Assembly: GCA_963767645.1 (NCBI GenBank)
Contig: CAVYEW010000002.1
Location: forward strand, 111,089 to 175,088
Direction of reading: 5' to 3'
DNA from: DATFDN01 sp963767645
GTDB lineage: Bacteria; Pseudomonadota; Alphaproteobacteria; Acetobacterales; Acetobacteraceae
Length of the DNA: 64,000 nucleotides
In this document: positions 18,717-27,611 of the stretch, one piece after another
Layout of the letters: each line of letters opens with the position of its first letter
How positions within the stretch are numbered: the stretch's first letter is position 1
Translations under genes and position numbers: made by a program
Notes under the pieces: model-generated
Seen by the model: only the letters and a program-made list of their open reading frames with translations
The model's database searches: none
Told to the model about the DNA's origin: nothing

Positions 18717-20516
18717 TCAGGGCACCTTAATTCTCACATACGACCCCGGCGCGTCCTCGATGGCCTTCAGCTTGCCCGCGCCCGGCTGCCGGGCGGGAAC
18801 CATCGCCTTGTCGTGCGACACGACCCAGCGGTGCCAGTCGGGCCACCAGGACCCGGCCATCTCGGTGGCGCGCTCCAGCCACGCCTCGGGATCGGACGGC
18901 AGGTCGGTGCCGACCCAGTGGCCGTACTTGCCGCCGTCCGGCGGATTGACCACTCCGGCGATGTGGCCCGAGGCGGCCAGGACGAAGCGCTTCGGCCCGG
19001 AGAGGAGTTGGGTCCCCCGGTAGGTGCTCTTCCACGGGGCGATATGGTCCTCGCGCGTGGACAGGAAGTAGGCCGGCACGGTGATCTTGCGCAACTCGAT
19101 CGGCACCCCCGCCAAGCTGACCCCGTTCGGCTCCTTGAGCAGGTTCTCCTGGTACATCTTGCGCAGGTAGAAGCTGTGCATTCGCGCCGGCATCCGCGTG
19201 GAATTGGCGTTCCAGTAGAGCAGGTCGAACGGGAACGGCTCGTTACCGAGCAGGTAGTTGTTCACCACGAAGGACCAGATCAGGTCGTTGGCCCGCAGCA
19301 TGTTGAACGTCGTCGCCATCTCGCTGCCTTCGAGATAGCCGCGCCGGTTCATCTTGTCCTCGAGCGAGCTCAGCTGCTCCTCGTCGATGAACACGCCAAG
19401 CTCGCCCGCCTCGGCGAAGTCCATCATGGTGACGAAGAAGGTCGCAGTCTTGATGCGGTCGTCGTCCTTGGCGGCCATGTAGGCCAGGGTGGAGGCGAGC
19501 AAGGTGCCGCCCAGGCAGTAGCCGATCGCGTTGATCTCCCGCTCCCCGGTTGCCTTCTCGATCGCGTCCAGCGCACCGAGCAAGCCTTCCCTGAGGTAGT
19601 CCTCGAAGCCCTTCTCGGCGAGGCGCGCATCGGGATTGACCCAGGAGATCACGAACACGGTGTGCCCCTGGCTCACCGCCCAGCGGACCAGGCTGTTCTT
19701 GGGGCGCAGGTCGAGGATGTAGAACTTGTTGATCCAGGGGGGCGCGATCAGCAGCGGACGCTTCAGCACCTTCTCGGTGGTCGGGCTGTACTGGATGAGC
19801 TGCATCAGGTCATTCTGGTAGACGACCTTGCCGGGAGAGATGCCGATATTCTCGCCGAGCTTGAACGCCTCCATGTCCGTCATCTTGATGCGCAGCCGGC
19901 CCTTGCCCTGCTCGAGGTCGGTCAGCAGGTTGTTGAGCCCGCGCAGCAGGTTCTCGCCCCCGGATTCGGCCGTCTTGCGCAGCACCTCGGGGTTGGTCAG
20001 CACGAAGTTGGACGGACTCATCGCGTCCATGAACTGGCGGGCGTAGAAATCGACCTTCGCCGCGGTCTTCGGGTCGAGCCCTTCCGCCTGCTTAATGACT
20101 TCCTGAACATAGCGGGCGGACAGCAAGTAGGACTGCTTAATGAAGTCAAATACTTCATTCTCCCGCCAAGCACTGTCCTTGAAGCGGCGGTCGCCGGCGG
20201 GGGCATCAATTACGCTTTCGGCCGATATCCCGACCATACGCTTGGCGGTATTTTGCCACAACGTGACATAATCCTGCCAGAAGCCGATTTGGGCTTGCAT
20301 CACCTTGCCGGGATGGGCCATCAGCCGCGCCGTCATCTCCAGGAACGCGGTGCCGATGCCCAGCGGGTCGGGCCGGTGCTCCTCGGAGCCCTGCCGCTTC
20401 AGCCACTCGAGCACCAAGCGCTGGGAACGCTCGGCGATGTCGCTCATCGAGCGGCTGAGCACGGCGGGGTCGGGCAGCTTGAAGCTGCCGACGTCGGAGG
20501 GCTGGGTATCGGCCAT
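18717..20516 (-). CDS. phaC: Class I poly(3-hydroxyalkanoate) synthase
   Basis: A 599-residue PhaC of normal length. The lipase-like box GYCLGG (residues 332-337) carries the catalytic Cys334; the catalytic aspartate is in STREDHIAPW and the histidine in ASGHIAGVVNPP. The N-terminal PhaC domain (FWQDYVTLWQ...DSAWRENEVFDFIKQSYLL) is typical. It polymerises 3-hydroxyacyl-CoA to storage polyester at granules. I chose the ATG at 20516 because GGAAAGG precedes it by a normal distance; ATGs upstream at 20522 and 20543 are possible. No phaA, phaB or phasin is adjacent. Confidence 0.93.
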   Translation of the reverse strand: MADTQPSDVGSFKLPDPAVLSRSMSDIAERSQRLVLEWLKRQGSEEHRPDPLGIGTAFLEMTARLMAHPGKVMQAQIGFWQDYVTLWQNTAKRMVGISAESVIDAPAGDRRFKDSAWRENEVFDFIKQSYLLSARYVQEVIKQAEGLDPKTAAKVDFYARQFMDAMSPSNFVLTNPEVLRKTAESGGENLLRGLNNLLTDLEQGKGRLRIKMTDMEAFKLGENIGISPGKVVYQNDLMQLIQYSPTTEKVLKRPLLIAPPWINKFYILDLRPKNSLVRWAVSQGHTVFVISWVNPDARLAEKGFEDYLREGLLGALDAIEKATGEREINAIGYCLGGTLLASTLAYMAAKDDDRIKTATFFVTMMDFAEAGELGVFIDEEQLSSLEDKMNRRGYLEGSEMATTFNMLRANDLIWSFVVNNYLLGNEPFPFDLLYWNANSTRMPARMHSFYLRKMYQENLLKEPNGVSLAGVPIELRKITVPAYFLSTREDHIAPWKSTYRGTQLLSGPKRFVLAASGHIAGVVNPPDGGKYGHWVGTDLPSDPEAWLERATEMAGSWWPDWHRWVVSHDKAMVPARQPGAGKLKAIEDAPGSYVRIKVP

Positions 20517-20591
20517 AGGCATCCTTTCCGCGCCGGGCGCCAACAGCTACACCGTCCGCGGCAGCGGCGGCTTCATGGAGCAATCCGGCAG

Positions 20592-21524
20592 ATGACGGTC
20601 ACAAACAGCGCGCAACTTAGGGACCGGCCCGCGCCGCCACAAGGCGGCGCCCGCGCGCAACTGCTCAGCGCCGCCGTCGCGGCCGCGCTGGCGCTCTCCG
20701 GCTGTTCGGGCCTGCCGGGCCTGGCCCACCGGATCGAGGGCGGCCAGATCGCCAAGCCGCGCCAGCCGCCACCCGGCGGGAACCAACCCTATCCCACCCT
20801 AGCCTCGGTGCCTAGCCAGCCCGCCCCGCCGGATCAGGCGGAGCTGGCGCGCGTCTATCAGGCGCTGGTCGCCGACCGCGAGAACGCGCGGCATCTGACC
20901 GCCGCACCCCCCGATCCATCGCTGCCGTCCGCCTCGCCCGAGCTGTTCGGCCTGGGCACCGCCCCGCCGCCGCCCGCCTCGCAGCCGTCGGCCCAGCCCA
21001 CCGCCACCGCAACGCTAGCCGCCGCCCAAGGGCCGGCGGCGGAACCGGCGCCAGAAGCCGCGCCCTCCGCGGCGCCGTCCCCGCCCGTCCCGCCCCAACC
21101 GGCGCGCGCCGCCCCGGCCGCGTCCGCGCCGTCCGCGGACGTGCCATCGGCGCCGCCGCCGCGCGCGGAGCCCGCGCCGCCCGCGCCGCCGCCCGCCCCG
21201 GCGATCCCGGCGCCCGCGCCGCCCGCCGTCCCCGCCGATGCCGTCCGCCTGGCGTTCGAGCCCGGATCGCCCGTGCTGCCGGCCGCCTCGGCCGAGGCGC
21301 TGCGCGCGCTCGCCAAGCGCCGCGGCGGCCATGCCATCGCCGCGATCGGCTATGGCGACGCCGACAGCGCCGATCCGGCGGTGCAGGCCAAGGCGCTGAC
21401 CCTCGGGCTGCAGCGGGCGCAGGCGATCGCGCAGGCCCTTGCCGCCGACGGGGTGCCGGAGCAATCGGTGCGCCTCGAGGCGCAAGCCGGTGGCCGGGGC
21501 GGCTCGGCCCGGATTATAGAGTAG
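20592..21524 (+). CDS. Proline-rich OmpA-like lipoprotein
   Basis: A 310-residue protein starting MTVTNSAQLRDRPAPPQ with a lipobox LSGC (residues 35-38). A very long proline/alanine-rich linker (about residues 120-215) leads to a C-terminal OmpA-like domain: VRLAFEPGSPVLPAASAEAL...QRAQAIAQALAADGVPEQSVRLEA. The second half of the peptidoglycan-binding motif is weak, and there is no NxxLSxxRA sequence. It probably links the membrane to the wall, the proline linker spanning the periplasm. The start at 20592 is divergent from phaC. It reads towards the aminotransferase gene 37 bp downstream. Confidence 0.7.
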   Translation: MTVTNSAQLRDRPAPPQGGARAQLLSAAVAAALALSGCSGLPGLAHRIEGGQIAKPRQPPPGGNQPYPTLASVPSQPAPPDQAELARVYQALVADRENARHLTAAPPDPSLPSASPELFGLGTAPPPPASQPSAQPTATATLAAAQGPAAEPAPEAAPSAAPSPPVPPQPARAAPAASAPSADVPSAPPPRAEPAPPAPPPAPAIPAPAPPAVPADAVRLAFEPGSPVLPAASAEALRALAKRRGGHAIAAIGYGDADSADPAVQAKALTLGLQRAQAIAQALAADGVPEQSVRLEAQAGGRGGSARIIE

Positions 21525-21561
21525 CCGCCCCGCCCCCCATCGCCCGAGAGACACAGCGCGC

Positions 21562-22794
21562 ATGACCGACCAGTTTCACCGCATCCGCCGCCTGCCGCCC
21601 TATGTCTTTGCCGAGGTCAACACGGCCAAGGCGCGCGCCCGCGTCCAGGGCGCCGACATCATCGATCTCGGCATGGGCAATCCCGACAGCGCCACGCCCG
21701 CCCACATCGTGGCCAAGCTGGTGGAGGCGGTGCAGGACCCGCGCACGCACCGCTACTCGACCAGCAAGGGCATCCCCGGCCTGCGCCGCGCGCTCGCCGG
21801 CTACTACCAGCGCCGGTTCGGGGTCGCGCTCGACGCCGAGACCGAGGTGATCGCCACGCTCGGCTCTAAGGAGGGGCTGGCCAACCTGGCCTCCGCCATC
21901 ACCAGCCCCGGCGACACCATCCTGGTGCCCAACCCGTCCTACCCGATCCACCAGTTCGGCTTCATCATCGCCGGCGCCGCGGTGCGCAGCCTGCCCGCCA
22001 CGCCTGACGAGGAGATGCTGCGCGCGCTCGACCGCGCCGTCCGCCATTCGGTGCCCAAGCCCACGGCGCTGATCGTCAACTTCCCCTCCAACCCCACCGC
22101 CTGGCTCGCCGATCTCGACTTCTACCGCGAAATCGTCGCCTTCGCGCGCCGCCACGAGATCTGGGTGATGAGCGACCTCGCCTATGCCGAGATCTATTTC
22201 GGCGAGCGTGTCCCGCCCTCCATCCTGCAAGTGCCCGGCGCCAAGGAGGTGGCGGTGGAGTTCACCAGCCTCTCCAAGACCTACTCCATGCCCGGCTGGC
22301 GCATCGGCTTCGCCGCCGGCAACGCCCGCCTGATCGCGGCGCTCGCGCGCATGAAGTCCTATCTCGACTACGGCGCCTTCACCCCGATCCAGGTGGCGGC
22401 GACGGCGGCGCTGAACGGGCCGCAGGACTGCGTGGCGCAGGTCCGCGCCCTCTACAAGGAGCGCCGCGACGTGCTGCTGCGCGGTCTCGCGCAGGCCGGC
22501 TGGCAGATCCCCTCTCCGGACGGCTCGATGTTCGCCTGGGCGCCGATCCCGCCCGCCTACGCCCATCTCGGCTCGCTCGCGTTCAGCAAGCTGGTGCTGG
22601 AGCGCGCCAAGGTGGCGGTCGCCCCCGGCATCGGCTTCGGCGAGCATGGCGACGGCCATGTGCGCATCGCCCTGGTCGAGAACACGCACCGGCTGCGCCA
22701 GGCGGCGCGCAGCATCCGCGCCTTCCTGCAGGCCGGCAGCAACCAGGCCGAGCCCACTCCCCCGGCCGTCCCCTTGGCCGGGCGCGCGGCATGA
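21562..22794 (+). CDS. Class I/II aminotransferase (AlaC/LL-DAP aminotransferase-like)
   Basis: A 410-residue fold-type I PLP enzyme. The Schiff-base lysine is K239 in SLSKTYSMPGWRIGF, the PLP-phosphate arginine lies in the same segment, and NFPSNPTA (about residues 173-180) and SDLAYAEIYF (204-213) are cofactor contacts. The sequence resembles the AlaC group often annotated as LL-diaminopimelate aminotransferase, commonly an alanine or glutamate-pyruvate transaminase. It overlaps the homoserine dehydrogenase start by 4 bp (ATGA), so the two are translationally coupled in amino-acid biosynthesis. Confidence 0.9.
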   Translation: MTDQFHRIRRLPPYVFAEVNTAKARARVQGADIIDLGMGNPDSATPAHIVAKLVEAVQDPRTHRYSTSKGIPGLRRALAGYYQRRFGVALDAETEVIATLGSKEGLANLASAITSPGDTILVPNPSYPIHQFGFIIAGAAVRSLPATPDEEMLRALDRAVRHSVPKPTALIVNFPSNPTAWLADLDFYREIVAFARRHEIWVMSDLAYAEIYFGERVPPSILQVPGAKEVAVEFTSLSKTYSMPGWRIGFAAGNARLIAALARMKSYLDYGAFTPIQVAATAALNGPQDCVAQVRALYKERRDVLLRGLAQAGWQIPSPDGSMFAWAPIPPAYAHLGSLAFSKLVLERAKVAVAPGIGFGEHGDGHVRIALVENTHRLRQAARSIRAFLQAGSNQAEPTPPAVPLAGRAA

Positions 22795-24083
22795 CCCGCC
22801 CGCTCTGCATCGGCCTCGCCGGCATCGGCACGGTCGGCGCCGGCGTGCTGCGCCTGCTGCGCGAGAACGCCGAGACCGTCACCGCCCGCGCCGGCCGCCC
22901 GCTGGCGGTTGCCGCCGTCTCCGCCCGCGACCGCGCCCGCGACCGGGGCGTCCCGCTCACCGGGCTGCGCTGGTACGACGACCCGGTGGCGCTCGCCGCC
23001 GATCCGGGCATCGACGTGGTGGTGGAGCTGATCGGCGGCGCCGACGGCCCTGCCCGCGCCCTGGTGGAGTCGGCGCTCGCCGCGCACAAGCCGGTGGTCA
23101 CGGCCAACAAGGCGATGCTCGCCATCCACGGCGCGGCGCTCGCCGCCACCGCCGAGGAAGAAGGCGTGCCGCTCGGCTTCGAGGCGGCGGTCGCCGGCGG
23201 CATCCCGGTCATCAAGGCGCTGCGCGAGGGCCTGGCTGGCAACCGCATCGCGCGTATCGCCGGCATCCTGAACGGCACCTGCAACTACATCCTGACCCGG
23301 ATGCAACAGGAGGGCCGCGAGTTCGCCGAGGTGCTGGCCGACGCGCAGCGCCTCGGCTACGCCGAGGCCGATCCAAGCTTCGACATCGACGGCATCGACG
23401 CCGCCCACAAGCTCGCCATCCTCGCCGCCCTCGCCTTCGGCCGGCCGGTCGCCTTCGACGCGGTGCATGTGGAGGGGATTCGCGGCATCTCCGCCCTCGA
23501 CATCGGCTTCGCCGGCGAGCTCGGCTACAGGATCAAGCTGCTCGGCCTGGCGCGGGCGCATGACGGCGGGATCGAGGCGCGGGTGCATCCCTGCATGGTG
23601 CCCCGCGCCGCGTCGATCGCGCGCGTGGATGGCGTGTTCAACGCCGTGGTGATCGAGGGCGATTTCGTCGGCCGCGTGATGCTGGAAGGCCGCGGCGCCG
23701 GCGCCGGTCCCACCGCCTCGGCGGTGGTCGCCGACCTGATCGACATCGCCCGCGGCCGATCGACGCCGGTCTGGGGCGCCGCCGCCGGCGCCCTGTCGAA
23801 CGCGCCCTCGGTGCCGATGGACCGGCATATCGGCTGCTATTACCTGCGCCTGATGGTGGTGGACCGCCCCGGCGTGATCGCCGACGTCACGGCGATCCTG
23901 CGCGATCAGGGCGTCTCCTTGGAATCGATGCTCCAGCGCGGCCGCGCCCCCGGCGAAGCGGTGCCGGTGGTGCTGGTCACGCACGAGACCGAGGAGAGCG
24001 CGATGCGCGAGGCGCTGGCCCGGATCGCCGCGCTGGAGACGGTGATGGAGACGCCGACCCTGGTGCGGATCGAGCCGGGGTGA
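22791..24083 (+). CDS. hom: Homoserine dehydrogenase
   Basis: A 430-residue enzyme: an N-terminal NAD(P)-binding fold (IGLAGIGTVGAGVL, about residues 6-19), KPVVTANKAMLA (about 101-112) with the cofactor-site lysine, a catalytic domain with GILNGTCNYILTRM and AEADPSFDIDGIDAAHKL, and a C-terminal ACT domain (YYLRLMVVDRPGVIADVTAI, about residues 347-366) for threonine feedback. It converts aspartate semialdehyde to homoserine for threonine and methionine. The ATG overlaps the aminotransferase stop. Confidence 0.95.
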   Translation: MTRPLCIGLAGIGTVGAGVLRLLRENAETVTARAGRPLAVAAVSARDRARDRGVPLTGLRWYDDPVALAADPGIDVVVELIGGADGPARALVESALAAHKPVVTANKAMLAIHGAALAATAEEEGVPLGFEAAVAGGIPVIKALREGLAGNRIARIAGILNGTCNYILTRMQQEGREFAEVLADAQRLGYAEADPSFDIDGIDAAHKLAILAALAFGRPVAFDAVHVEGIRGISALDIGFAGELGYRIKLLGLARAHDGGIEARVHPCMVPRAASIARVDGVFNAVVIEGDFVGRVMLEGRGAGAGPTASAVVADLIDIARGRSTPVWGAAAGALSNAPSVPMDRHIGCYYLRLMVVDRPGVIADVTAILRDQGVSLESMLQRGRAPGEAVPVVLVTHETEESAMREALARIAALETVMETPTLVRIEPG

Positions 24084-24122
24084 CTCTCGTTGCCTCCAAT
24101 ACTTGTTGAGCCGCCGATCCCT

Positions 24123-24162
24123 CATGGTTAGAACGTTCCAGGAACGTTGCCGAGTAACCATG
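24123..24162. promoter_or_regulatory. Nested inverted repeat, candidate TetR operator
   Basis: An outer pair CATGGTTA (24123-24130) and TAACCATG (24155-24162) encloses a near-continuous inner palindrome AACGTTCC-A-GGAACGTT (24132-24148). It lies between hom and the tetR-type gene, 89 bp before the tetR ATG. No T-run follows, so an operator is more likely than a terminator. Binding is inferred from position only. Confidence 0.5.
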
Positions 24163-24250
24163 GCCCCCCGTTGCACCCCTGTCGTCGCTATGGTGCCCGC
24201 CCGCCGAACCCTAAAGGGTGTGCCGGTGCTGCCGCCCAACGCGGTGCCGC

Positions 24251-25015
24251 ATGAGCGGTTCGGCCGCCTGCGGCACCCACGCCGACCGGCACACCCCCGT
24301 CACGCCCCGCCAGCGCCATGTCCGCCGCATGATCCGCAAGGAAGCCGCCCGGCTCTTCGCTGAGTATGGGGTCGGCGCGGTCGGCATTTTACGGGTTGCC
24401 GATGCAGTGCGCCTGACCGACACTGCGGTCCGCCGCTACTATGCCGGACGCCGTGATCTGCTGCTCGATGTGCTAAGCGAGTACCCGTCCAGTTTGAACG
24501 AGGCGATCAGCACCGCCTTCGACATGTCGCAGGCCGGCCCGGCCAGGCTGGAGGCGGTGATCGCCGCCTGGCTGGACCATGTCGCGGCCGAGACGCACGA
24601 GCACCGCACGCTTCTGTTCTTTGCCCATCTGCTGCCCGCGGAGCAGCGCGACGCGGTTGCGCTCAAGCATCGGATCCTCTTGGAGACCGCCTACCTGGCC
24701 CCGACCGGCGCGGTGCCTGCACTGGCCGAACGGCCGGACCTGACCGAGGAGCTGCCTGGCACGATCCGCGCCCTGCTGGACGACCCAACCACCTGGCCGG
24801 AACCGGAACCCCAGGACGACCGAAGCCGCCGCGCCCGCCGCATCACCGGCATGCTGATCGCCGCCGCCTCGGCCGAGACCGAAGGCGCCTGGCCCAGGAT
24901 CGGCCCAACCGAAGCCGTGTCCGCGCCGCGCCGCCTGGTCGAGTGCAGCCACGTCAGGGCACGATCTAAGGAGCTGGACGCCTCTATCAACCTCGCGTTC
25001 ATGGTGGCTTTCTGA
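24251..25015 (+). pseudogene. TetR-family regulator, 3' end displaced by IS insertion
   Basis: The N-terminus carries a TetR-type helix-turn-helix: MIRKEAARLFAEYGVGAVGI...VADAVRLTDTAVRRYYAGRRDLLLDVL. A helical ligand-binding region follows to about residue 225. The last 13 codons (LDASINLAFMVAF) come from the left end of an IS5-family element inserted at 24976. Without the element, the same frame would continue into a Phd-antitoxin-like stretch at 27526-27611, so the native regulator end was probably already lost. I chose the ATG at 24251; an internal ATG (MIRKEA) is an alternative. DNA-binding may be intact. Confidence 0.7.
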
Positions 25016-25046
25016 TTCACTCGGCTTTGTGGCGTGAGGTGGATCG

Positions 25047-26153
25047 ATGCGGGGTCAGCCGGGATTGTTCGACGTCGATGAGCGTCTAAAGCGGCTGAGC
25101 GAGCTGGGCGATCAGCTGCTGGCGTTCGCCAGCGCCGTTGATTTCGAGTTATTCCGCTCGGAACTGACGCGGGCGCTGGCCTACTCGGACGGCACGCAGG
25201 GCGGCCGGCCGCCGTTCGACCCGGTGATGATGTTCCAGATCCTGGTCATCCAGGCCGCCAACAACCTTTCGGACGAGCGGGCCGAGTTTCTCATCAACGA
25301 TCGGCTGTCGTTCATGCGCTTCCTGGGCCTGAGCCTGGCCGATCGCGTGCCCGACGCGCGCACAATCTGGCTGTTTCGCGAGAAGCTGACCAAGGCTGGC
25401 GCCATCAAGCCGCTGTTCGAGCGGTTCGACGCGGCGCTGCGGCAAGCAGGCTACATCGCGATGGGAGGGCAAATCGTCGACGCCTCGCTCGTCGCCGCGC
25501 CCAAGCAGCGCAACACGGACGACGAGAAGGCAGCGATCAAGCAGGGCCGCATCCCCGATACGTGGAAAGCCAAGCCTGCCAAGCTGCGGCAGAAGGATCG
25601 CGATGCCCGCTGGACTGTGAAGTTCAGCAAGGCCAAGGAGCGCGCCGACGGGACGAAGCCTGCCACCGACATCGCGATCCCAACGTTTGGCTACCAGAAC
25701 CACATCTCCGTCGATCGCCACCACGGGCTGATCCGGCGATGGGAGGCGACCGACGCGGCGGCCTATGAGGGCACGCGGCTACGCCACGGTCTGCTCGACA
25801 AGAGCAACACCGCCAGCACGGTCTGGGCCGACACGGCGTATCGATCCAAGGCCAACGAGAACTTCCTCGAGGCGAACGGCTTCGTCAGCCGCATTCATCG
25901 CAAGAAGCCGCCGGGTCGTCCGATGTCGCCCAGGACGCGACGCGCCAACGGGCTCAAGTCCAAGGTTCGCTCGCGGGTCGAGCACGTCTTTGCGGCCCAG
26001 AAGGACAAGATGGAGTTGTTCGTCCGAACCATCGGGATCGCCCGGGCTACGGTGAAAATCGGCTTGGCCAATCTCGTCTACAACATGCGGCGGCTCGTCT
26101 ATCTCAAACGCCAAGCTGGACGCCTCTATCAACCTGTCATGTTGCTTGTCTGA
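25047..26153 (+). CDS. IS5-family transposase (copy A), altered C-terminus
   Basis: A 368-residue DDE transposase. The catalytic acidic residues fit VDASLV (about residue 145), WADTAYRS and VEHVFA. The intact version in copies B-D is 359 residues and ends QAVA. Here copy B has inserted at the AGCT within the last codons, so the final two residues are replaced by GRLYQPVMLLV from the inserted end. Only the extreme C-terminus changes, so activity may persist, but the element's right end is now 1.3 kb away. Confidence 0.9.
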   Translation: MRGQPGLFDVDERLKRLSELGDQLLAFASAVDFELFRSELTRALAYSDGTQGGRPPFDPVMMFQILVIQAANNLSDERAEFLINDRLSFMRFLGLSLADRVPDARTIWLFREKLTKAGAIKPLFERFDAALRQAGYIAMGGQIVDASLVAAPKQRNTDDEKAAIKQGRIPDTWKAKPAKLRQKDRDARWTVKFSKAKERADGTKPATDIAIPTFGYQNHISVDRHHGLIRRWEATDAAAYEGTRLRHGLLDKSNTASTVWADTAYRSKANENFLEANGFVSRIHRKKPPGRPMSPRTRRANGLKSKVRSRVEHVFAAQKDKMELFVRTIGIARATVKIGLANLVYNMRRLVYLKRQAGRLYQPVMLLV

Positions 26154-27390
26154 TGACGGGTCGAAGCCCGTGGTGAGGGCGGGGGCGCCTTGAGGATTTT
26201 GGTTGGCCACGCCTGTGCAGTTCGGGGAGGCGTTGAGTGTCAGGCCACAGCTTGGCGTTTGAGATAGACGAGCCGCCGCATGTTGTAGACGAGATTGGCC
26301 AAGCCGATTTTCACCGTAGCCCGGGCGATCCCGATGGTTCGGACGAACAACTCCATCTTGTCCTTCTGGGCCGCAAAGACGTGCTCGACCCGCGAGCGAA
26401 CCTTGGACTTGAGCCCGTTGGCGCGTCGCGTCCTGGGCGACATCGGACGACCCGGCGGCTTCTTGCGATGAATGCGGCTGACGAAGCCGTTCGCCTCGAG
26501 GAAGTTCTCGTTGGCCTTGGATCGATACGCCGTGTCGGCCCAGACCGTGCTGGCGGTGTTGCTCTTGTCGAGCAGACCGTGGCGTAGCCGCGTGCCCTCA
26601 TAGGCCGCCGCGTCGGTCGCCTCCCATCGCCGGATCAGCCCGTGGTGGCGATCGACGGAGATGTGGTTCTGGTAGCCAAACGTTGGGATCGCGATGTCGG
26701 TGGCAGGCTTCGTCCCGTCGGCGCGCTCCTTGGCCTTGCTGAACTTCACAGTCCAGCGGGCATCGCGATCCTTCTGCCGCAGCTTGGCAGGCTTGGCTTT
26801 CCACGTATCGGGGATGCGGCCCTGCTTGATCGCTGCCTTCTCGTCGTCCGTGTTGCGCTGCTTGGGCGCGGCGACGAGCGAGGCGTCGACGATTTGCCCT
26901 CCCATCGCGATGTAGCCTGCTTGCCGCAGCGCCGCGTCGAACCGCTCGAACAGCGGCTTGATGGCGCCAGCCTTGGTCAGCTTCTCGCGAAACAGCCAGA
27001 TTGTGCGCGCGTCGGGCACGCGATCGGCCAGGCTCAGGCCCAGGAAGCGCATGAACGACAGCCGATCGTTGATGAGAAACTCGGCCCGCTCGTCCGAAAG
27101 GTTGTTGGCGGCCTGGATGACCAGGATCTGGAACATCATCACCGGGTCGAACGGCGGCCGGCCGCCCTGCGTGCCGTCCGAGTAGGCCAGCGCCCGCGTC
27201 AGTTCCGAGCGGAATAACTCGAAATCAACGGCGCTGGCGAACGCCAGCAGCTGATCGCCCAGCTCGCTCAGCCGCTTTAGACGCTCATCGACGTCGAACA
27301 ATCCCGGCTGACCCCGCATCGATCCACCTCACGCCACAAAGCCGAGTGAATTAGAAAGCCACCATGAACGCGAGGTTGATAGAGGCGTCC
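26118..27390 (-). mobile_element. IS5-family element copy B, nested in copy A
   Basis: A full-length 1,273-bp copy bounded by GGACGCCTCTATCAACCT inverted ends, with AGCT duplicated at 26114-26117 and 27391-27394. It sits in the transposase gene of copy A, 131 bp from the right end of A, in opposite orientation. Confidence 0.95.
26240..27319 (-). CDS. IS5-family transposase (copy B)
   Basis: A 359-residue intact transposase, identical in sequence to copy C and to the shared part of copy A. The N-terminal region (RGQPGLFDVDERLKRLSELG...GGRPPFDPVMMFQILVIQ) is the usual IS5-group dimerisation/DNA-binding segment. The DDE catalytic core contains VDASLV, WADTAYRS and VEHVFAAQ. It catalyses cut-and-paste transposition with a 4-bp duplication. 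Confidence 0.95.
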   Translation of the reverse strand: MRGQPGLFDVDERLKRLSELGDQLLAFASAVDFELFRSELTRALAYSDGTQGGRPPFDPVMMFQILVIQAANNLSDERAEFLINDRLSFMRFLGLSLADRVPDARTIWLFREKLTKAGAIKPLFERFDAALRQAGYIAMGGQIVDASLVAAPKQRNTDDEKAAIKQGRIPDTWKAKPAKLRQKDRDARWTVKFSKAKERADGTKPATDIAIPTFGYQNHISVDRHHGLIRRWEATDAAAYEGTRLRHGLLDKSNTASTVWADTAYRSKANENFLEANGFVSRIHRKKPPGRPMSPRTRRANGLKSKVRSRVEHVFAAQKDKMELFVRTIGIARATVKIGLANLVYNMRRLVYLKRQAVA

Positions 27391-27525
27391 AGCTGTGGCC
27401 TGACACTCAACGCCTCCCCGAACTGCACAGGCGTGGCCAACCAAAATCCTCAAGGCGCCCCCGCCCTCACCACGGGCTTCGACCCGTCATCAGACAAGCA
27501 ACATGACAGGTTGATAGAGGCGTCC

Positions 27526-27611
27526 AGCTTCTGAACGCCGTTTCCGCTGGCGCGGAAATCACCATTACCCGCCACGGCCGCCCCGCGATGCGGCTAATAA
27601 AGGCGGGGTGA
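27526..27611 (+). pseudogene. Phd/YefM-type antitoxin C-terminal remnant
   Basis: Directly right of IS copy A the frame reads LLNAVSAGAEITITRHGRP then AMRLIKAG and stops at 27611. This is the conserved core of Phd/YefM antitoxins (AGEEVTITRHGRPVARL). Rejoined across the IS, the frame is continuous with the tetR frame (HVRARSKELLNAV), so the antitoxin start is lost or degenerate. No PIN, Doc or RelE-type toxin follows. Confidence 0.65.

Larger units (their letters stand above)
24976..27525 (+). mobile_element. IS5-family element copy A, interrupted by copy B
   Basis: Copy A has 18-bp ends GGACGCCTCTATCAACCT at 24976 and, inverted, at 27525. Its 4-bp target duplication AGCT is at 24972-24975 and 27526-27529. 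Copy B (26118-27390) is inserted into it in opposite orientation. Removing B and one AGCT leaves 1,273 bp, identical in length to copies C and D. Confidence 0.93.
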
